Assembly: GCA_964527685.1 (NCBI GenBank)
Contig: CAZGOC010000009.1
Coordinates: 1-19,271, forward strand
Origin: UBA7396 sp964527685
GTDB lineage: Bacteria; Patescibacteriota; Gracilibacteria; BD1-5; UBA6164
Reading direction: 5' to 3'
DNA: 19,271 bases
This document shows, one piece after another, positions 1 through 9,652 of the stretch. Below the pieces are notes generated by a model. The model was not told the origin of the DNA and searched no databases. It saw nothing but the letters and a program-made list of their open reading frames with translations. The translations under genes and the position numbers were made by a program. Each line of letters opens with the position of its first letter. Position 1 is the first letter of the stretch.

Positions 1-2383
1 TTAAATTATCCTACTAATAATTCAACAGCAGTAGAATTAGATCCAATTTTTAATTGGGACTGAGTAGCATCTACATATCATATAACATTATGAACAGACA
101 CAACAGCAGAAAATATAATATGAATATGAGCTTGTACAATTACTTGAAGTTGATGAAAGTTAAGTGATAATTGTTGAAAATATCTAAATTGAAATACTAA
201 ATATTATTGGAAGATAAGTGCTGATGGAGGAGTCACATGGAGTAGTATTTGGAGTTTTACTACTTCAGAGATGAAAGCTAATTTATCAACCCCTTTAAAT
301 ACAGCTACTTGAATTTCATATAAAACAATACTATCTTGGGAGAATATAACTTGAGCTGATACTTATGAAATATGATTTTGAACAGATTCTCAAGCAACAA
401 ATATATCACCAAATAGTTATTCTTTTACTAAAACATATAATAATTTAGATTTATCTTATGAATACCAAAATTTAAATGTAAATACTAAATATTATTGGAA
501 AGTAAGAGCTTGTTTTAGTTGATCTTGTTGAGCTTGGAGTGATATTTGGAGTTTTACAACAAAAACTACTACTCAAGCAAGAACAGCTGTTTTAATTTCA
601 TCAATTTCTTGAGAAACTGTTAATATAGATCCTGTTTTAACTTGGGAAGAAGCTGTTTTACCACCAACAGATTCATTTTATTCATATGAATATTATATTT
701 GAACTTGAACTAGTTATAATAATTTTTGTAAAAACACTTATCCTGTAACATGATGAATAGCAACTAATTTTGTAAGTTCTCTTAATTGTGATTCAATATG
801 AATTAAAGACTGGTTGCCAAATACTACATATAATTGGAAAGTAAGATATGCTTATTTTAATTGAACTTCAGATGCTTACTGAACTTATTCACAAACCGGA
901 ACATTTACAACATGAAATTTTAGCTGATGAAATTCTTTAGTTAAAGATATTATAGCTTGAGCTANNNNNNNNNNNNNNNNNNNNNNNNNNNNNNNNNNNN
1001 NNNNNNNNNNNNNNNNNNNNNNNNNNNNNNNNNNNNNNNNNNNNNNNNNNNNNNNNNNNNNNNNCTTGATCAAGTCCTGCTAATTTAACAAATGTAAATG
1101 GAACATTATTTTTTACAGCTAATACAAGTGCAAATTGAATAGAATTATGGAAATCAGATTGAACTGATGCTTGAACTGTATTAGTTAAAGATATTAGAGC
1201 TTGAGCTACTTGATCAAGTCCTGCTAATTTAACAAATGTAAATGGAACATTATTTTTTACAGCAACAAATTGAACTTCTTGAGTAGAATTATGGAAATCT
1301 GACTGAACTAATACTTGAACTGTTATGGTTAAAGATATAAATCTTGGTTCTTGAAACTCAACACCATTTGCTTTAACAAATGTAAATTGAACTTTATATT
1401 TTTCTATTACTACAGATGCAACTTATTGAAGAGAACTTTGGAAATCTAATTGAACTGATGCTTGAACTGTTATGGTTAAAGATATAACTACTGGAACTTG
1501 ACATTGAATAACAGCAAATACTGCAAGTTTTACAAATGTAAATGGAACATTATTTTTTGCAGCAACAAATTGAACTTCTTGAGTAGAATTATGGAAATCT
1601 GACTGAACTGATGCTTGAACTGTTATGGTTAAAGATATTTATTCTTGAACAAATGCTTCTATAGGTTATAGTGATAGTCCTATTACTAGACCTTCTTTTA
1701 CTGCTATTTGAAATATATTGTATTTTACAGCTAGAAGTTGAGGTGGTACTAATTATGAACTATGGAAATCTGACTGAACTGATGCTTGAACTGTTATGGT
1801 TAAAGAGATTTTCTCTTGAACAACTTGATCTTATCCTACTAATTTAACAAATGTAGATTGAACTTTATATTTTGTAGCAACTGAATGAGTGAATTGAGTA
1901 GAGCTATGGAAATCTGACTGAACTGATGCTTGAACTGTTATGGTTAAAAATATTTATCCTTGATTAACTTGATCTTATCCTGCTAATTTAACAAATGTAA
2001 ATTGAACTTTATATTTTTCAGCATTACATGCAATAGACCGTATTTATAATTTAGTTGTTTATTGAATAGAATTATGGAAATCTGACTGAACTGAAAGTTG
2101 AACTGTCATGATTAAAGATATTTATTTTTGAAATGTCAATTGAATAATACAATCTTCAGCATATTTTACTAAAGTTTGAACTAAACTTTATTTTGTAGCT
2201 AATAATTGAAATCGTTGAAATGAAATTTGGGAAACAAATGGAACTGATTCTTGAACTCTTATGATAAATGATATTTATTCTTGAACAACTTGATCAAATC
2301 CTACTAATCTAGTAGATGTAAATGGAACATTATTTTTTACAACTAATACAAGTGCAAATTGAATAGAATTATGGAAAAAATAA
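1..2383 (+). CDS. Repetitive surface protein, FN3-like units plus ELWKSDGT repeats (5' partial, gapped)
   Basis: Probably a secreted or surface-displayed adhesin-like protein; its start lies left of the window. Read with TGA as Gly, frame 1 is open from base 1 to the N gap (321 residues) and the frame beginning at 1067 is open from the gap to TAA at 2381 (438 residues). The first part holds three fibronectin-III-like units, each marked by NTxYxWK (residues 65, 161 and 274) followed by a WSFTT-like strand. The second part is a tandem array of ELWKSDGT...GTVMVKDI units. Such repeats are common in large bacterial surface proteins and are thought to be beta-structured. The reading frame changes across the gap, as expected for an arbitrary 100-N spacer. 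The protein stops inside a repeat (ELWKK-stop) with no visible C-terminal anchor. A lipoprotein gene follows 24 nt downstream. Repeat identity is certain; function is inferred. Confidence 0.85.
931..2380 (+). repeat. Tandem ELWKSDGT repeats, about 48-57 residues each
   Basis: Nine copies of the ELWKSDGT (or variant) motif have their Glu codon at 1142, 1286, 1433, 1586, 1757, 1901, 2069, 2222 and 2366, so the spacing is 144-171 nt. A typical unit runs ELWKSDGTDAGTVMVKDI, a variable loop, then LTNVNGTLYF. The DNA is also conserved: the stretch from about 1226 to 1320 is nearly identical to that at about 1530-1620. This points to recent duplication or gene conversion as well as protein-level constraint. 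The last copy is cut to ELWKK before the stop. Confidence 0.9.
965..1064. other. 100-N assembly gap inside the repeat array
   Basis: Exactly 100 Ns, the usual placeholder for a gap of unknown size. The sequence before it (ending GAGCTA) and after it (starting CTTGATCAAG) would join seamlessly into the same string that is found intact at about 1201-1215. The break therefore lies in a near-identical repeat. The true array may have no extra unit here or many. Confidence 0.95.
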
Positions 2384-2407
2384 AATTTTAATTTTAAAAT
2401 AATAATT

Positions 2408-2980
2408 ATGAAAAAATATATTTTTATACTATTTTTAACTTTATTTTTAATGTCTTGTTATAATAATAAAGATATAAAAAATAATGATGATTTAAATCAA
2501 AAAGAAATATCTAATAATAAAACAAGTGAGGTTGTAGCTCCACCTCATTTTATAAAACCAGAAATTGAAAAACTTAATAACGAAAAAAAAGATATTTTAA
2601 ATCAGTTTAATGTAAAATTACAAGAATTAAATAAAACAAAAGAAAATAAATTAAAAGAGAAAAATACCCTAAAACAAAATGAAATAAAACTTATTCAAGA
2701 AAATATAAATAAATTAAATACTCAAAAAAAAGAAATTTTAAATAAATATACTACAACTCCTTTAAAAAATGATTCTGATGATAAAAAGGAAATAGATGAT
2801 ATTATGAAAAATATTAAAATATTGAATAATAATATACAAGAAGTTAACAAAAAATATAAAGATATATTTAAAGATGTTGTAAAAAATTTTGATAATAAAA
2901 AAGAGGTTTTATTAAAAGAACGTGATGAGAAAATCAATTATTTTACAGAAGAACTTAAAAAAATTAATTCTATGAAATAA
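2408..2980 (+). CDS. Coiled-coil lipoprotein
   Basis: A 190-residue predicted lipoprotein. The N-terminus is a short lipoprotein signal peptide: KK, a hydrophobic core, then the lipobox LMSC with the lipid-modified Cys at 17. The rest is highly charged and Lys/Glu/Asn-rich, with long stretches that read as coiled coil from about residue 50 to the end. Within it a pattern LNxxKKxILN recurs twice (near residues 56 and 103). There is no glycine and no tryptophan, so the reading is the same in the standard code and in table 25. It follows the surface-protein gene by 24 nt with no obvious terminator between, suggesting co-transcription. It may be a membrane-anchored stalk or spacer for the surface protein; that role is inference. 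No enzymatic motif is visible. Confidence 0.85.
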   Translation: MKKYIFILFLTLFLMSCYNNKDIKNNDDLNQKEISNNKTSEVVAPPHFIKPEIEKLNNEKKDILNQFNVKLQELNKTKENKLKEKNTLKQNEIKLIQENINKLNTQKKEILNKYTTTPLKNDSDDKKEIDDIMKNIKILNNNIQEVNKKYKDIFKDVVKNFDNKKEVLLKERDEKINYFTEELKKINSMK

Positions 2981-3115
2981 GATATGTAAATAGAAACAAC
3001 TAATTAATTTATTTTAATTTTAAAAAATATTCTATATCTCTATCTCAAGTAATTTTTCTCAATATATATTTGATAATAAAAATTGCATTTAAGTAATATA
3101 AATTATCTAAATTTA

Positions 3116-3142
3116 TTGATTTTTAAGATTTATTTATATAAT
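3116..3142 (+). promoter_or_regulatory. Candidate promoter of pyk
   Basis: TTGATT (3116-3121), a 15-nt spacer, then TATAAT (3137-3142), 35 nt before the pyk ATG. The -10 is perfect and the spacing is slightly short. In AT-rich DNA such matches also arise by chance, so this is only a reasonable candidate. The 197-nt interval before pyk shows no other gene. Confidence 0.4.
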
Positions 3143-3177
3143 GACTGATATTTTTATTTACATAAATTTTCAAAAAA

Positions 3178-4596
3178 ATGAAAAAAACTAAAATTATTGC
3201 TACAGTTTGACCTGTAACTGAAAGTGAAGAAAAATTAATTGAAATGTATAATGCTTGAGTAAATATTATTAGATTTAATTTTTCACATGCTACTTTTGAG
3301 TGAGCAAAAATAATTGCTGATAGAATTAAAAAATTGAATATTGAATGAAAAACAAAATTATCATTATTACTTGATACAAAATGACCTGAAATAAGAACTT
3401 GAATATTAAATGAAAAATTAAAATTTAATATTTGAGATAAAATAAATATATATATAGATGAATCTAAAAGAAAATGAAATTGACTATTTTGTGATTATCC
3501 TTATTTAATTGAAGACTTAAATATTTGAGATACTATAATAATTGATTCAGGGCTTTGTAATGTAAAAGTTTTAGAAAAACATATTGATTTTTTATTTGTA
3601 GAAGTTTTAAATAGTTGTGAAATTTGAAGTAAAAGACATATAAATCTTCCTTGAGTAAGACTTAAACTTCCTGGAATTACTGATAAAGATAAAGAAGATG
3701 TTTTGTTTGCAATAAAAAATAATTATGACTTTATTGCAATGAGTTTTGTTAGAAATAAAGAAAATATAAAAGAACTAAGAGATTTACTTTTAGAAAATAA
3801 TGCATCACATATAAAAATTATTTCAAAAGTAGAAAACGAGGAAGCTATTGATAATCTAGAAGAAATAGTTAAAAATTCTGACTGAGTAATGGTAGCTAGA
3901 TGAGATTTATGAATTGAAGTTCCTATTGAAAAACTTCCTTTTTATCAAAAACAAATAGCAAATCTTTGTTTAGAGAATGGTAAATTTTTTATCATTGCTA
4001 CTCATCTTCTTGAAACAATGATTGAAAATCCTTTTCCTACAAGAGCTGAAGTAAGTGATATCTATAATAGTGTTATTGCAAGTGCTGATTGTACAATGCT
4101 TTCTTGAGAAACAACAACTTGAAAATACCCAATTGATTCTGTAAATATGATGAGTAAAGTTATTATTGAAACAGAAAAATTAATTAAAAATTCTCATAAA
4201 GATTTTTCAAATGATTGATTAAATAATCGTGATATTGAAAAAAAAATTCTTATAAAACACTCTATTAGTATAGCTGAAGAACTTGAAGCAAAAGCTATTA
4301 TTATATTAACAAAAACTTGATTACTAGCTCATTTGGCAGCTGCTTTTAGACCAAATATAGATGTCTATGCCTTTACTAAAAATGATACAAGTGTTAATTA
4401 TATGAATATATTATACTGAATAAAACCAGTATTACTTCCTAATTGGACAAATGATTATTTATCAAATATAGAAGGGGCTATAAATATATTAAAATCAAAA
4501 TTTCTTTTATCTAAAAATGATAAAATAATTGCAATTACTGATATTCAAAAAAATTGAAAAGAATTCCCTATTATTGAAATTATTGAAATTGAATAA
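3178..4596 (+). CDS. pyk: Pyruvate kinase
   Basis: Converts phosphoenolpyruvate and ADP to pyruvate and ATP, the last step of glycolysis, in the cytoplasm. It has 472 residues, the normal length for a bacterial enzyme without the extra C-terminal PEP-utiliser domain. Landmarks in order: IIATVGPVTES at the N-terminus; RFNFSH with the substrate-binding Arg32; DTKGPEIRTG; LPGVRLKLPGITDKD closing the B domain; SKVENEE with catalytic Lys217 and metal ligand Glu219; VARGDLGIEVP with metal ligand Asp243; ATHLLETM with Thr275; TRAEVSDI; MLSGETTTGKYP; and a C-terminal regulatory-type domain with LTKTGLLAHLAAAFRP. The Lys-to-Thr spacing of 58 residues matches characterised enzymes. The loop reads ATHLLETM where ATQMLESM is usual. 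21 of 25 glycines are TGA. It is preceded by its own candidate promoter and followed by a hairpin element. A short open stretch at 3703-3885 lies within this gene and is only a TGA-bounded fragment of it. Confidence 0.97.
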
Positions 4597-4622
4597 TAAA
4601 AATTTAATTTATGTAAATGAAA

Positions 4623-4690
4623 TTTTGGTAAATAGAATTTTTGTTAGATAAAATTACTATAATTCATAATTAAATTTTAGTAATTTTTTT
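4623..4690 (+). terminator. 68-nt repeated hairpin element, copy A (pyk 3' end)
   Basis: Starts 26 nt after the pyk stop. It ends in a 15-bp all-but-one paired stem (AAAATTACTATAATT with AATTTTAGTAATTTT, one T-T mismatch) with an 8-nt loop, followed by a run of T. This has the form of a rho-independent terminator but with almost no G-C pairs. A second copy, 64/68 identical, lies at 11783-11850 on the other strand. The stem is unchanged between copies; two of the four differences lie in the loop. It overlaps the last codons of the convergent gene at 4670, so it may end transcription from both sides. Confidence 0.6.
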
Positions 4691-6445
4691 TTCATAAAAT
4701 TCTTTAAATATTCTATTTGGATATCTCATTAACCAAACTTTTTTATTTCAAAAATCATCATTTTCTTCACAAAGAACAATTCAATCAGATTTTGTTAATT
4801 TAGTTTCATAAAAAATAAAATTTATTTTTCAATTTGTAATTAATTTTTTATTTTTACTCCTTTCATATGATATATTACTTTTGAAGTCAAGAAATTTATC
4901 TCATAATAATTGTTTTTTTATTGTAGAGTTTTTATCATAAAAATCTTTTAATATTTTATTATTTAAAGATTCTAAATCCTCAAGTAATTTTTCATCAATA
5001 AAAGAAAATATTTCATCTATTTCTTGTTTTGATACTCATTGTAAATCCCTTTTAGTAAAAAAATTTTTTATTTTTTTATATCATTTTGAAACTTCTTCAA
5101 AACCTTTTATATTAAGTTGATATGGAGATTTATCAAATTCTAAACTAAGATTAATTATTATTTGGAAAAATAAATGTTCAACAATATTTTTACTAAATTT
5201 TTGATTTTCTACTTTATAATTTTCAGGATTTTTTAGTATTTCAATAGGAGATACTTTTGGAAAGTTTTTCATTAAAGCATCATGTAAAATATACATAACT
5301 GCTTCTCCCAAAAAAATCATTCAATTTTCACTTAAATTACCAAAAATAGAGTTTCAATTTTTTATTGGAAGTAAATTAATTTTATTGCAATATGTGCGTA
5401 TAATATCAATTTCTAATATATCAAGATTAGTGAAACTCTTTGATGATTTTACTTTTTCTATTTTATTTAAAAAATATAATTCTTGTGTCATTTTAAAATG
5501 AACTATTGATTGTTCTAAATATTTTAGCGAAACTTCAAAATTAGAAATTGGATCATGAATATGAGAATAAAAATTTCATTTACAATCTTTTAAAAATGGA
5601 ATACAAATTTCAAGTCATTTAAAAGCTTCTATTTCTAAAGCTATTTTATTAACTATTTCATCATGAATTGGAAAAATATTTGAAAAAATTTTTCATGGTA
5701 AAATTACTGGTTTATCTAGGGGGATATTTAATATTCATGGTATTTTAATTTTTCTTTCAAACTCATCATCTCATGTAATATCAATTGCTGCTTCATATCA
5801 ATAATAAGATGGGTTGTATTGATAAGGTATTTTTAATAATTTTCAATCATTTGACACAAAATCTCAAGCATATGAATCATAATTATTTTGAACTGTTCAA
5901 AATAATATTCATATTTTTCATAAATATTTTTTTAATCATTGATTTGATAAAAATTCTACCATATAGTTTGCTAACTCTACAGATTCTTTTGAGAAAAATT
6001 TTCAATTTTTGCTAATATTTTTATTTTGTAAAGTAATTTTTCTTTCTTCATAAAAAGGGAAAGTTTGAAAAAATTTTTCTCTTTCTCTTTTTTGTTCTAA
6101 TAATTTTCTTTTTTCTTTTTCTTCTGGAGATAAATTTGTTGTAATACTTTTTTCATATTCATTAATTTTTTGAATCTGGTCATAAATAAATACACTATCA
6201 ATAGGAGTTAAATTACTTATTGTTGATGCTATATTAGGTTTATGTAAATTTGAAGTTGTATTTGCTTGTTTAATTTGTTCATTTAAAAACTCTTCATCAA
6301 TTGTAAAATCTAGTGAAGATGAATCTAAAGCATTTCAAATTTGAGTTTTTATTTGAGTTTCTATTATATCAAATTGACTATCTTTATTTTGATTATTTGT
6401 CAATATTTGAGTTTTATCTGGTGATAAATTTTTATTTTCAGACAT
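4670..6445 (-). CDS. Hypothetical protein, 591 aa
   Basis: Not recognised. The minus frame from ATG at 6445 (start MSENKNLSPDKTQ) to TAA at 4670 is open only with TGA as Gly. No signal peptide or transmembrane helix is visible, so a cytoplasmic protein is likely. The first 110 residues or so are polar, with a charged Lys/Glu/Arg stretch after them. The middle part is aromatic-rich (NPSYYGYEAAIDITG) and followed by proline-spaced strands (KIPGILNIPLDKPVILPG). A Cys/His cluster, EICIPFLKDCKGNFYSHIHD, could bind metal, but this is speculation. It is transcribed alone from a strong-looking promoter 37 nt upstream. Its 3' end overlaps the pyk-side hairpin element. It is convergent with pyk. Confidence 0.8.
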
Positions 6446-6481
6446 AATACACATATTAAACATACAAATTAAACTTTTTTT

Positions 6482-6510
6482 ATTATAACATATTTATTAA
6501 TTTTTTGCAA
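6482..6510 (-). promoter_or_regulatory. Promoter of the 591-aa gene
   Basis: Minus-strand TTGCAA (6505-6510), 17-nt spacer, TATAAT (6482-6487), 36 nt before the ATG at 6445. The -10 is perfect and the spacing ideal, making this one of the best promoter candidates in the window. It lies in the 80-nt interval after the 640-aa gene and shows that the 591-aa gene can be expressed separately. Confidence 0.6.
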
Positions 6511-6525
6511 AGAAATACTTTATAA

Positions 6526-8448
6526 TTATTTCATATTATTATACATATTTTTTCTATTAATTAAAGTATATTTATTATGTTTTCATGACTCTTGAATACT
6601 CATAATATATTCAAAATACTTTTTTCAAGTCAATTCACTATATACTGCATAAAATGGATTTGAAAAATATTTTTTTACATATTTTCAGTGTATATTAAAA
6701 TATGCTGCTGTCATATATGAGTTAGCATAATTATCAACATCAAAAGTATTATCAAAATCAATCTCATCAACTTTAATAAAAAAATATCTATCATTTGTTA
6801 CATCACAAATAAGCAATTCTCCAATTCAAACATCAATAACATTTGTTTGATGATTTGTTGCTTTTCATTTATATTTTAAAAAATTAGCTCATAATCATTT
6901 TAATCAAAATAATTCTTCAATTACATAATTATTTAATGCACTAATTGTCATACAATTATATTTTGAATTTCTTTTTTTAAGATTAGAAATTTCAAAATTT
7001 GTAGCAGAATAATTTCATTCTAATACTGAACTTCATTTACTAACTAAATTTATATTATATCAACTTACACTAGTTAATATAAATAAAATAAACTTCTTAT
7101 TTTTTCATGTAATTTTAGCTAATTCACTTTTTAACTGAGTAAAATCTCAGTTAGTTAAAATATTTTTAATTTTTAAAAAATCTTTAGAATTCAAAAAATT
7201 ATAAAAATCTAAAATATCACTCCAAATATCTTTTGGGAAAAAAATTTTAAATTTATTAATAAAATTCAAATCTAATAATGACTTGCTTTCAATTAACTCT
7301 TTTTTTAATCAATAATACAAATCTTTCTTTTCTTTTGATATTTTTATTGATATAGCTCATAAATAATCATTAAATACAAGATTTTCTTGAAAATTTTTAA
7401 ATGACTCTATTGCTGTCTTTTGTAATTCATTTTTCAATAAAAAATCATCCATCATCATATAATAAAGAGTTGATTCAAAGTCTCTTTTTATTTCTTTTTG
7501 TATATCTTGTTGAAAATTTTGAACTAAACTATTATCGTTAATTTCAGTTTTAAAATATTCTTGAGTTTTAAGATATATTTCTCAAAAAACTTTTTTTCTT
7601 TCACTAATATTATCTATTTTTCAAAGTATTTCAGATGTTTTAAATGTAGTAATAATTATTTCTTTTAAAAATTGAAGTATATGCTTCTTATCTTCATAGT
7701 TATTATTTATAAATTTTTCTAATTCATCAATGTATAATTTTAATCAATTATTAGGTTCTTTTGCAAAATTTTCTTCAAAAACTTTCTTTTTCTCATCACT
7801 TAAAACAAAATTATTTTTTGTTTGGTTATCAATAAATTCACCAAGTAAAATACCTACTTCTTTTTCATAATTTTTATTAAAAGTTTCAACATTATCAGTA
7901 TTTAAAGCTAATTCATTAAAATATTTTAAGATTTGCTCATTATTTGTAATTCATTCATATAAACATGAAACATAAAAATAATGAAAACTAATTAAATTTA
8001 ATAATTCTTTTTTATTTTTATCATTAACTTGCCTTGAATAGTTCAAAAGTATTAAACTTTTTTGTTTATATTTTTGTGAAATATTTTTAGTTTTTTCTAT
8101 ACTTTGTGATCATTTTTGTATTGACTTTATTAACTCAGGAATATCTTTATATGTTAAATTTTGTTTTATATTTAAAGTATTTCAATAAAGTTTAGAATTT
8201 CTAGCTCATGATATATTTATACTATCGTCAATTCAATGAACAGTTTCATTAAATAGTGTTATTGCATCATTATCAAGCAAAAAATCCACCCTATTTTTTA
8301 AAAAGGCTGGAATATTATTTGCTCAGGAAATATCTTTAGTTTCTTCTAAATCATTTTTAGATAACGAAAATCAAGATAATTGATAAACACTTAGTCATCA
8401 AACTAATAATCATCATATTTGAAGAAACTCTCTACGATTTAATGACAT
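6526..8448 (-). CDS. Tat-exported protein with transglutaminase-like domain, 640 aa
   Basis: The N-terminus, LNRREFLQIGGLLVGG, has a twin-arginine motif (R-R-x-F-L) before a weakly hydrophobic, Gly-rich core. This is the pattern of a Tat signal peptide, so the protein is probably exported folded. Residues 35-450 are mostly helical and charged with no motif I recognise. The C-terminal part has the layout of the transglutaminase-like (papain-related) fold: Cys499 in YNCMTISALNNYVIEEL, His533 in ATNHQTNVIDVG, and Asp549 in CDVTND. Spacings of 34 and 16 residues fit the family's Cys-His-Asp triad. Such domains act as cysteine peptidases, amidases or protein cross-linkers; the substrate cannot be told. 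It is the third gene of a run with the 121- and 190-aa genes (gap 15 nt). The domain call is inference from motif spacing. Confidence 0.75.
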
Positions 8449-8463
8449 ACTTTATATATTATA

Positions 8464-9036
8464 TTATTCTCAATTTGATTCCATATAGTTTTTAATAACT
8501 TCTAAAGCTTTTTGTTGAGCTTGAGGATCTTTGGGATTTGTTTTTAAGATATCAGTAACTTGTTTTGATAAGTCTTGTGGTATTTCTTTTCAATATCAAA
8601 TTTGTGATGCTATCATATCATTAGCTGCTTTTTTAGCAAGTTCTGTTTTTTTGCCATCTTGATAATTATCATATTTTTCAACTCATTTAACTCAAGCAGT
8701 TCATGCTAAATATCCTCATGCAAAAGATATAATACTTGGAATAAAAACTCAAACTAAAAATGCTTGTTGAGTTGATTTTGTGTATTCACTATATAACTTT
8801 GAAATATCTTTTCAAGGCATATTTTTAAGCATTTGCAATTCTTCAGGAGTCGCTCATTGAGTCTGAGCCAATCAAACTAAAGCATCTCTTTTTCAAGAAT
8901 CAGATAAAGATTCTGTAGAAGCAGTAATTAAATCAGAATTATTTAAAGAATCTCAAGGAACTTTTCAAGAAATATCTTTAGGCATCTCATGAGTTTTTGC
9001 AATTTGCTCTAATTTAGCTGAAACATCTATTCGCAT
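8464..9036 (-). CDS. Single-pass membrane protein, 190 aa
   Basis: Not recognised. Reads from ATG at 9036 (MRIDVSAKLEQIAK) to TAA at 8464, open only in table 25. The first 90 residues are polar and contain two similar short stretches, MPKDISGK (residue 18) and MPGKDISKL (residue 73), a possible small internal repeat. One transmembrane helix lies at about residues 92-116 (AFLVGVFIPSIISFAGGYLAG), Gly-rich and mostly encoded with TGA glycines. The tail of 70 residues is soluble and charged. There is no cleavable signal peptide. It sits between the 121-aa gene (10 nt upstream) and the Tat/transglutaminase-like gene (15 nt downstream), so it is likely a membrane partner of that exported protein. 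Confidence 0.8.
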
Positions 9037-9046
9037 AAATAAAAAA

Positions 9047-9412
9047 TTAAAAATTAAAATCTATTTTGGCAAGATATTCTAAATCTTGTTGTTTGTCATA
9101 TTTTTCACTTTCTTTTAAATCATTAGTTTTTGCTTTTCATTTAACAACTGAATTAAAATTGTTAAATTTTTTCTCAATATTATTTATAATTTCTTCTTCA
9201 TATTGCGATATATTTTCATTATTTGATGTAATAGTTTGACTAAATATAAATAATTCTTTTAAAACAATATCTTGTAAATCTTTACGATTAATAATAGGAA
9301 GATATAATTCAAAATAATTAGAAATTATATTAGGATAATCTTTAAATATAACTTGAGAGATTTCAAAAAAGTTTTTATTTATAAAATCCTCAACTTTTAC
9401 ACCATATAACAT
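9047..9412 (-). CDS. Small hypothetical protein, 121 aa
   Basis: Not recognised. From ATG at 9412 (MLYGVKVEDFINK) the frame runs through one in-frame TGA (at 9139) to TAA at 9047. A standard-code call would stop at 91 residues and miss the last 30. It is acidic, looks helical, and has no signal peptide or membrane segment. It is the first gene of the three-gene run leading to the Tat/transglutaminase-like protein; only 10 nt separate it from the next start. A candidate promoter lies 32 nt upstream. It could be a chaperone or a regulator for the run, but nothing in the sequence decides this. Confidence 0.75.
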
Positions 9413-9444
9413 GATATATAAATAAGAAAAATAAACTTATCTCT

Positions 9445-9473
9445 ATTAAACCATATTTTAAATAAAAATGCAA
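9445..9473 (-). promoter_or_regulatory. Candidate promoter of the 121/190/640-aa run
   Basis: Minus-strand TTGCAT (9468-9473), 17-nt spacer, TTTAAT (9445-9450), 32 nt before the ATG at 9412. Spacing is ideal and the -10 matches at 5 of 6 positions. The position at the head of a tight three-gene run supports it. Confidence 0.4.
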
Positions 9474-9616
9474 ATATTAATGGTTCTTTAATAGCTCTTT
9501 TCTTCCCATTTGGAATTGAAATAGTTTTTTTATTTGATTAAATACAAGAGGAAGAAAATAGGTATAAATGATTTTTTAATCACTTTAAAAACTAAAGTTA
9601 TTATTCCTAGATGATT

Positions 9617-9652
9617 AAAAAAGAGAGAAAAATTAAACTATTTTTTGCTCTC
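9617..9652 (-). terminator. Rho-independent terminator after tyrS
   Basis: On the minus strand: GAGAG, a C bulge, then AAAAA pairing with TTTTT and CTCTC around a short AT loop, followed by TTTTTT. This is a classic stem plus U-tract and is the most GC-containing hairpin of the intergenic region. It lies about 125 nt after the tyrS stop and would end the cyclic-nucleotide/tyrS transcript before the next run starts. Confidence 0.6.

Noticed and set aside
931..2380. CRISPR-like array
   Set aside because: The repeat spacing is 144-171 nt, the units stay in one reading frame, and the spacers code for protein. It is a protein repeat.
2722..2937. 71-residue minus-strand open frame opposite the lipoprotein
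   Set aside because: Antisense shadow of a Lys/Asn-rich coiled coil; no start context or family signal.
2981..3060. Weak AATTAA/TTAATT hairpin as terminator of the lipoprotein gene
   Set aside because: Only 6 A-T pairs and no proper T-tract, which is at chance level in this base composition.
3178..4596. Pyruvate kinase as a decayed pseudogene full of stops
   Set aside because: All internal stops are TGA and fall exactly at conserved glycine positions, with no TAA or TAG in frame. Recoding explains it fully.
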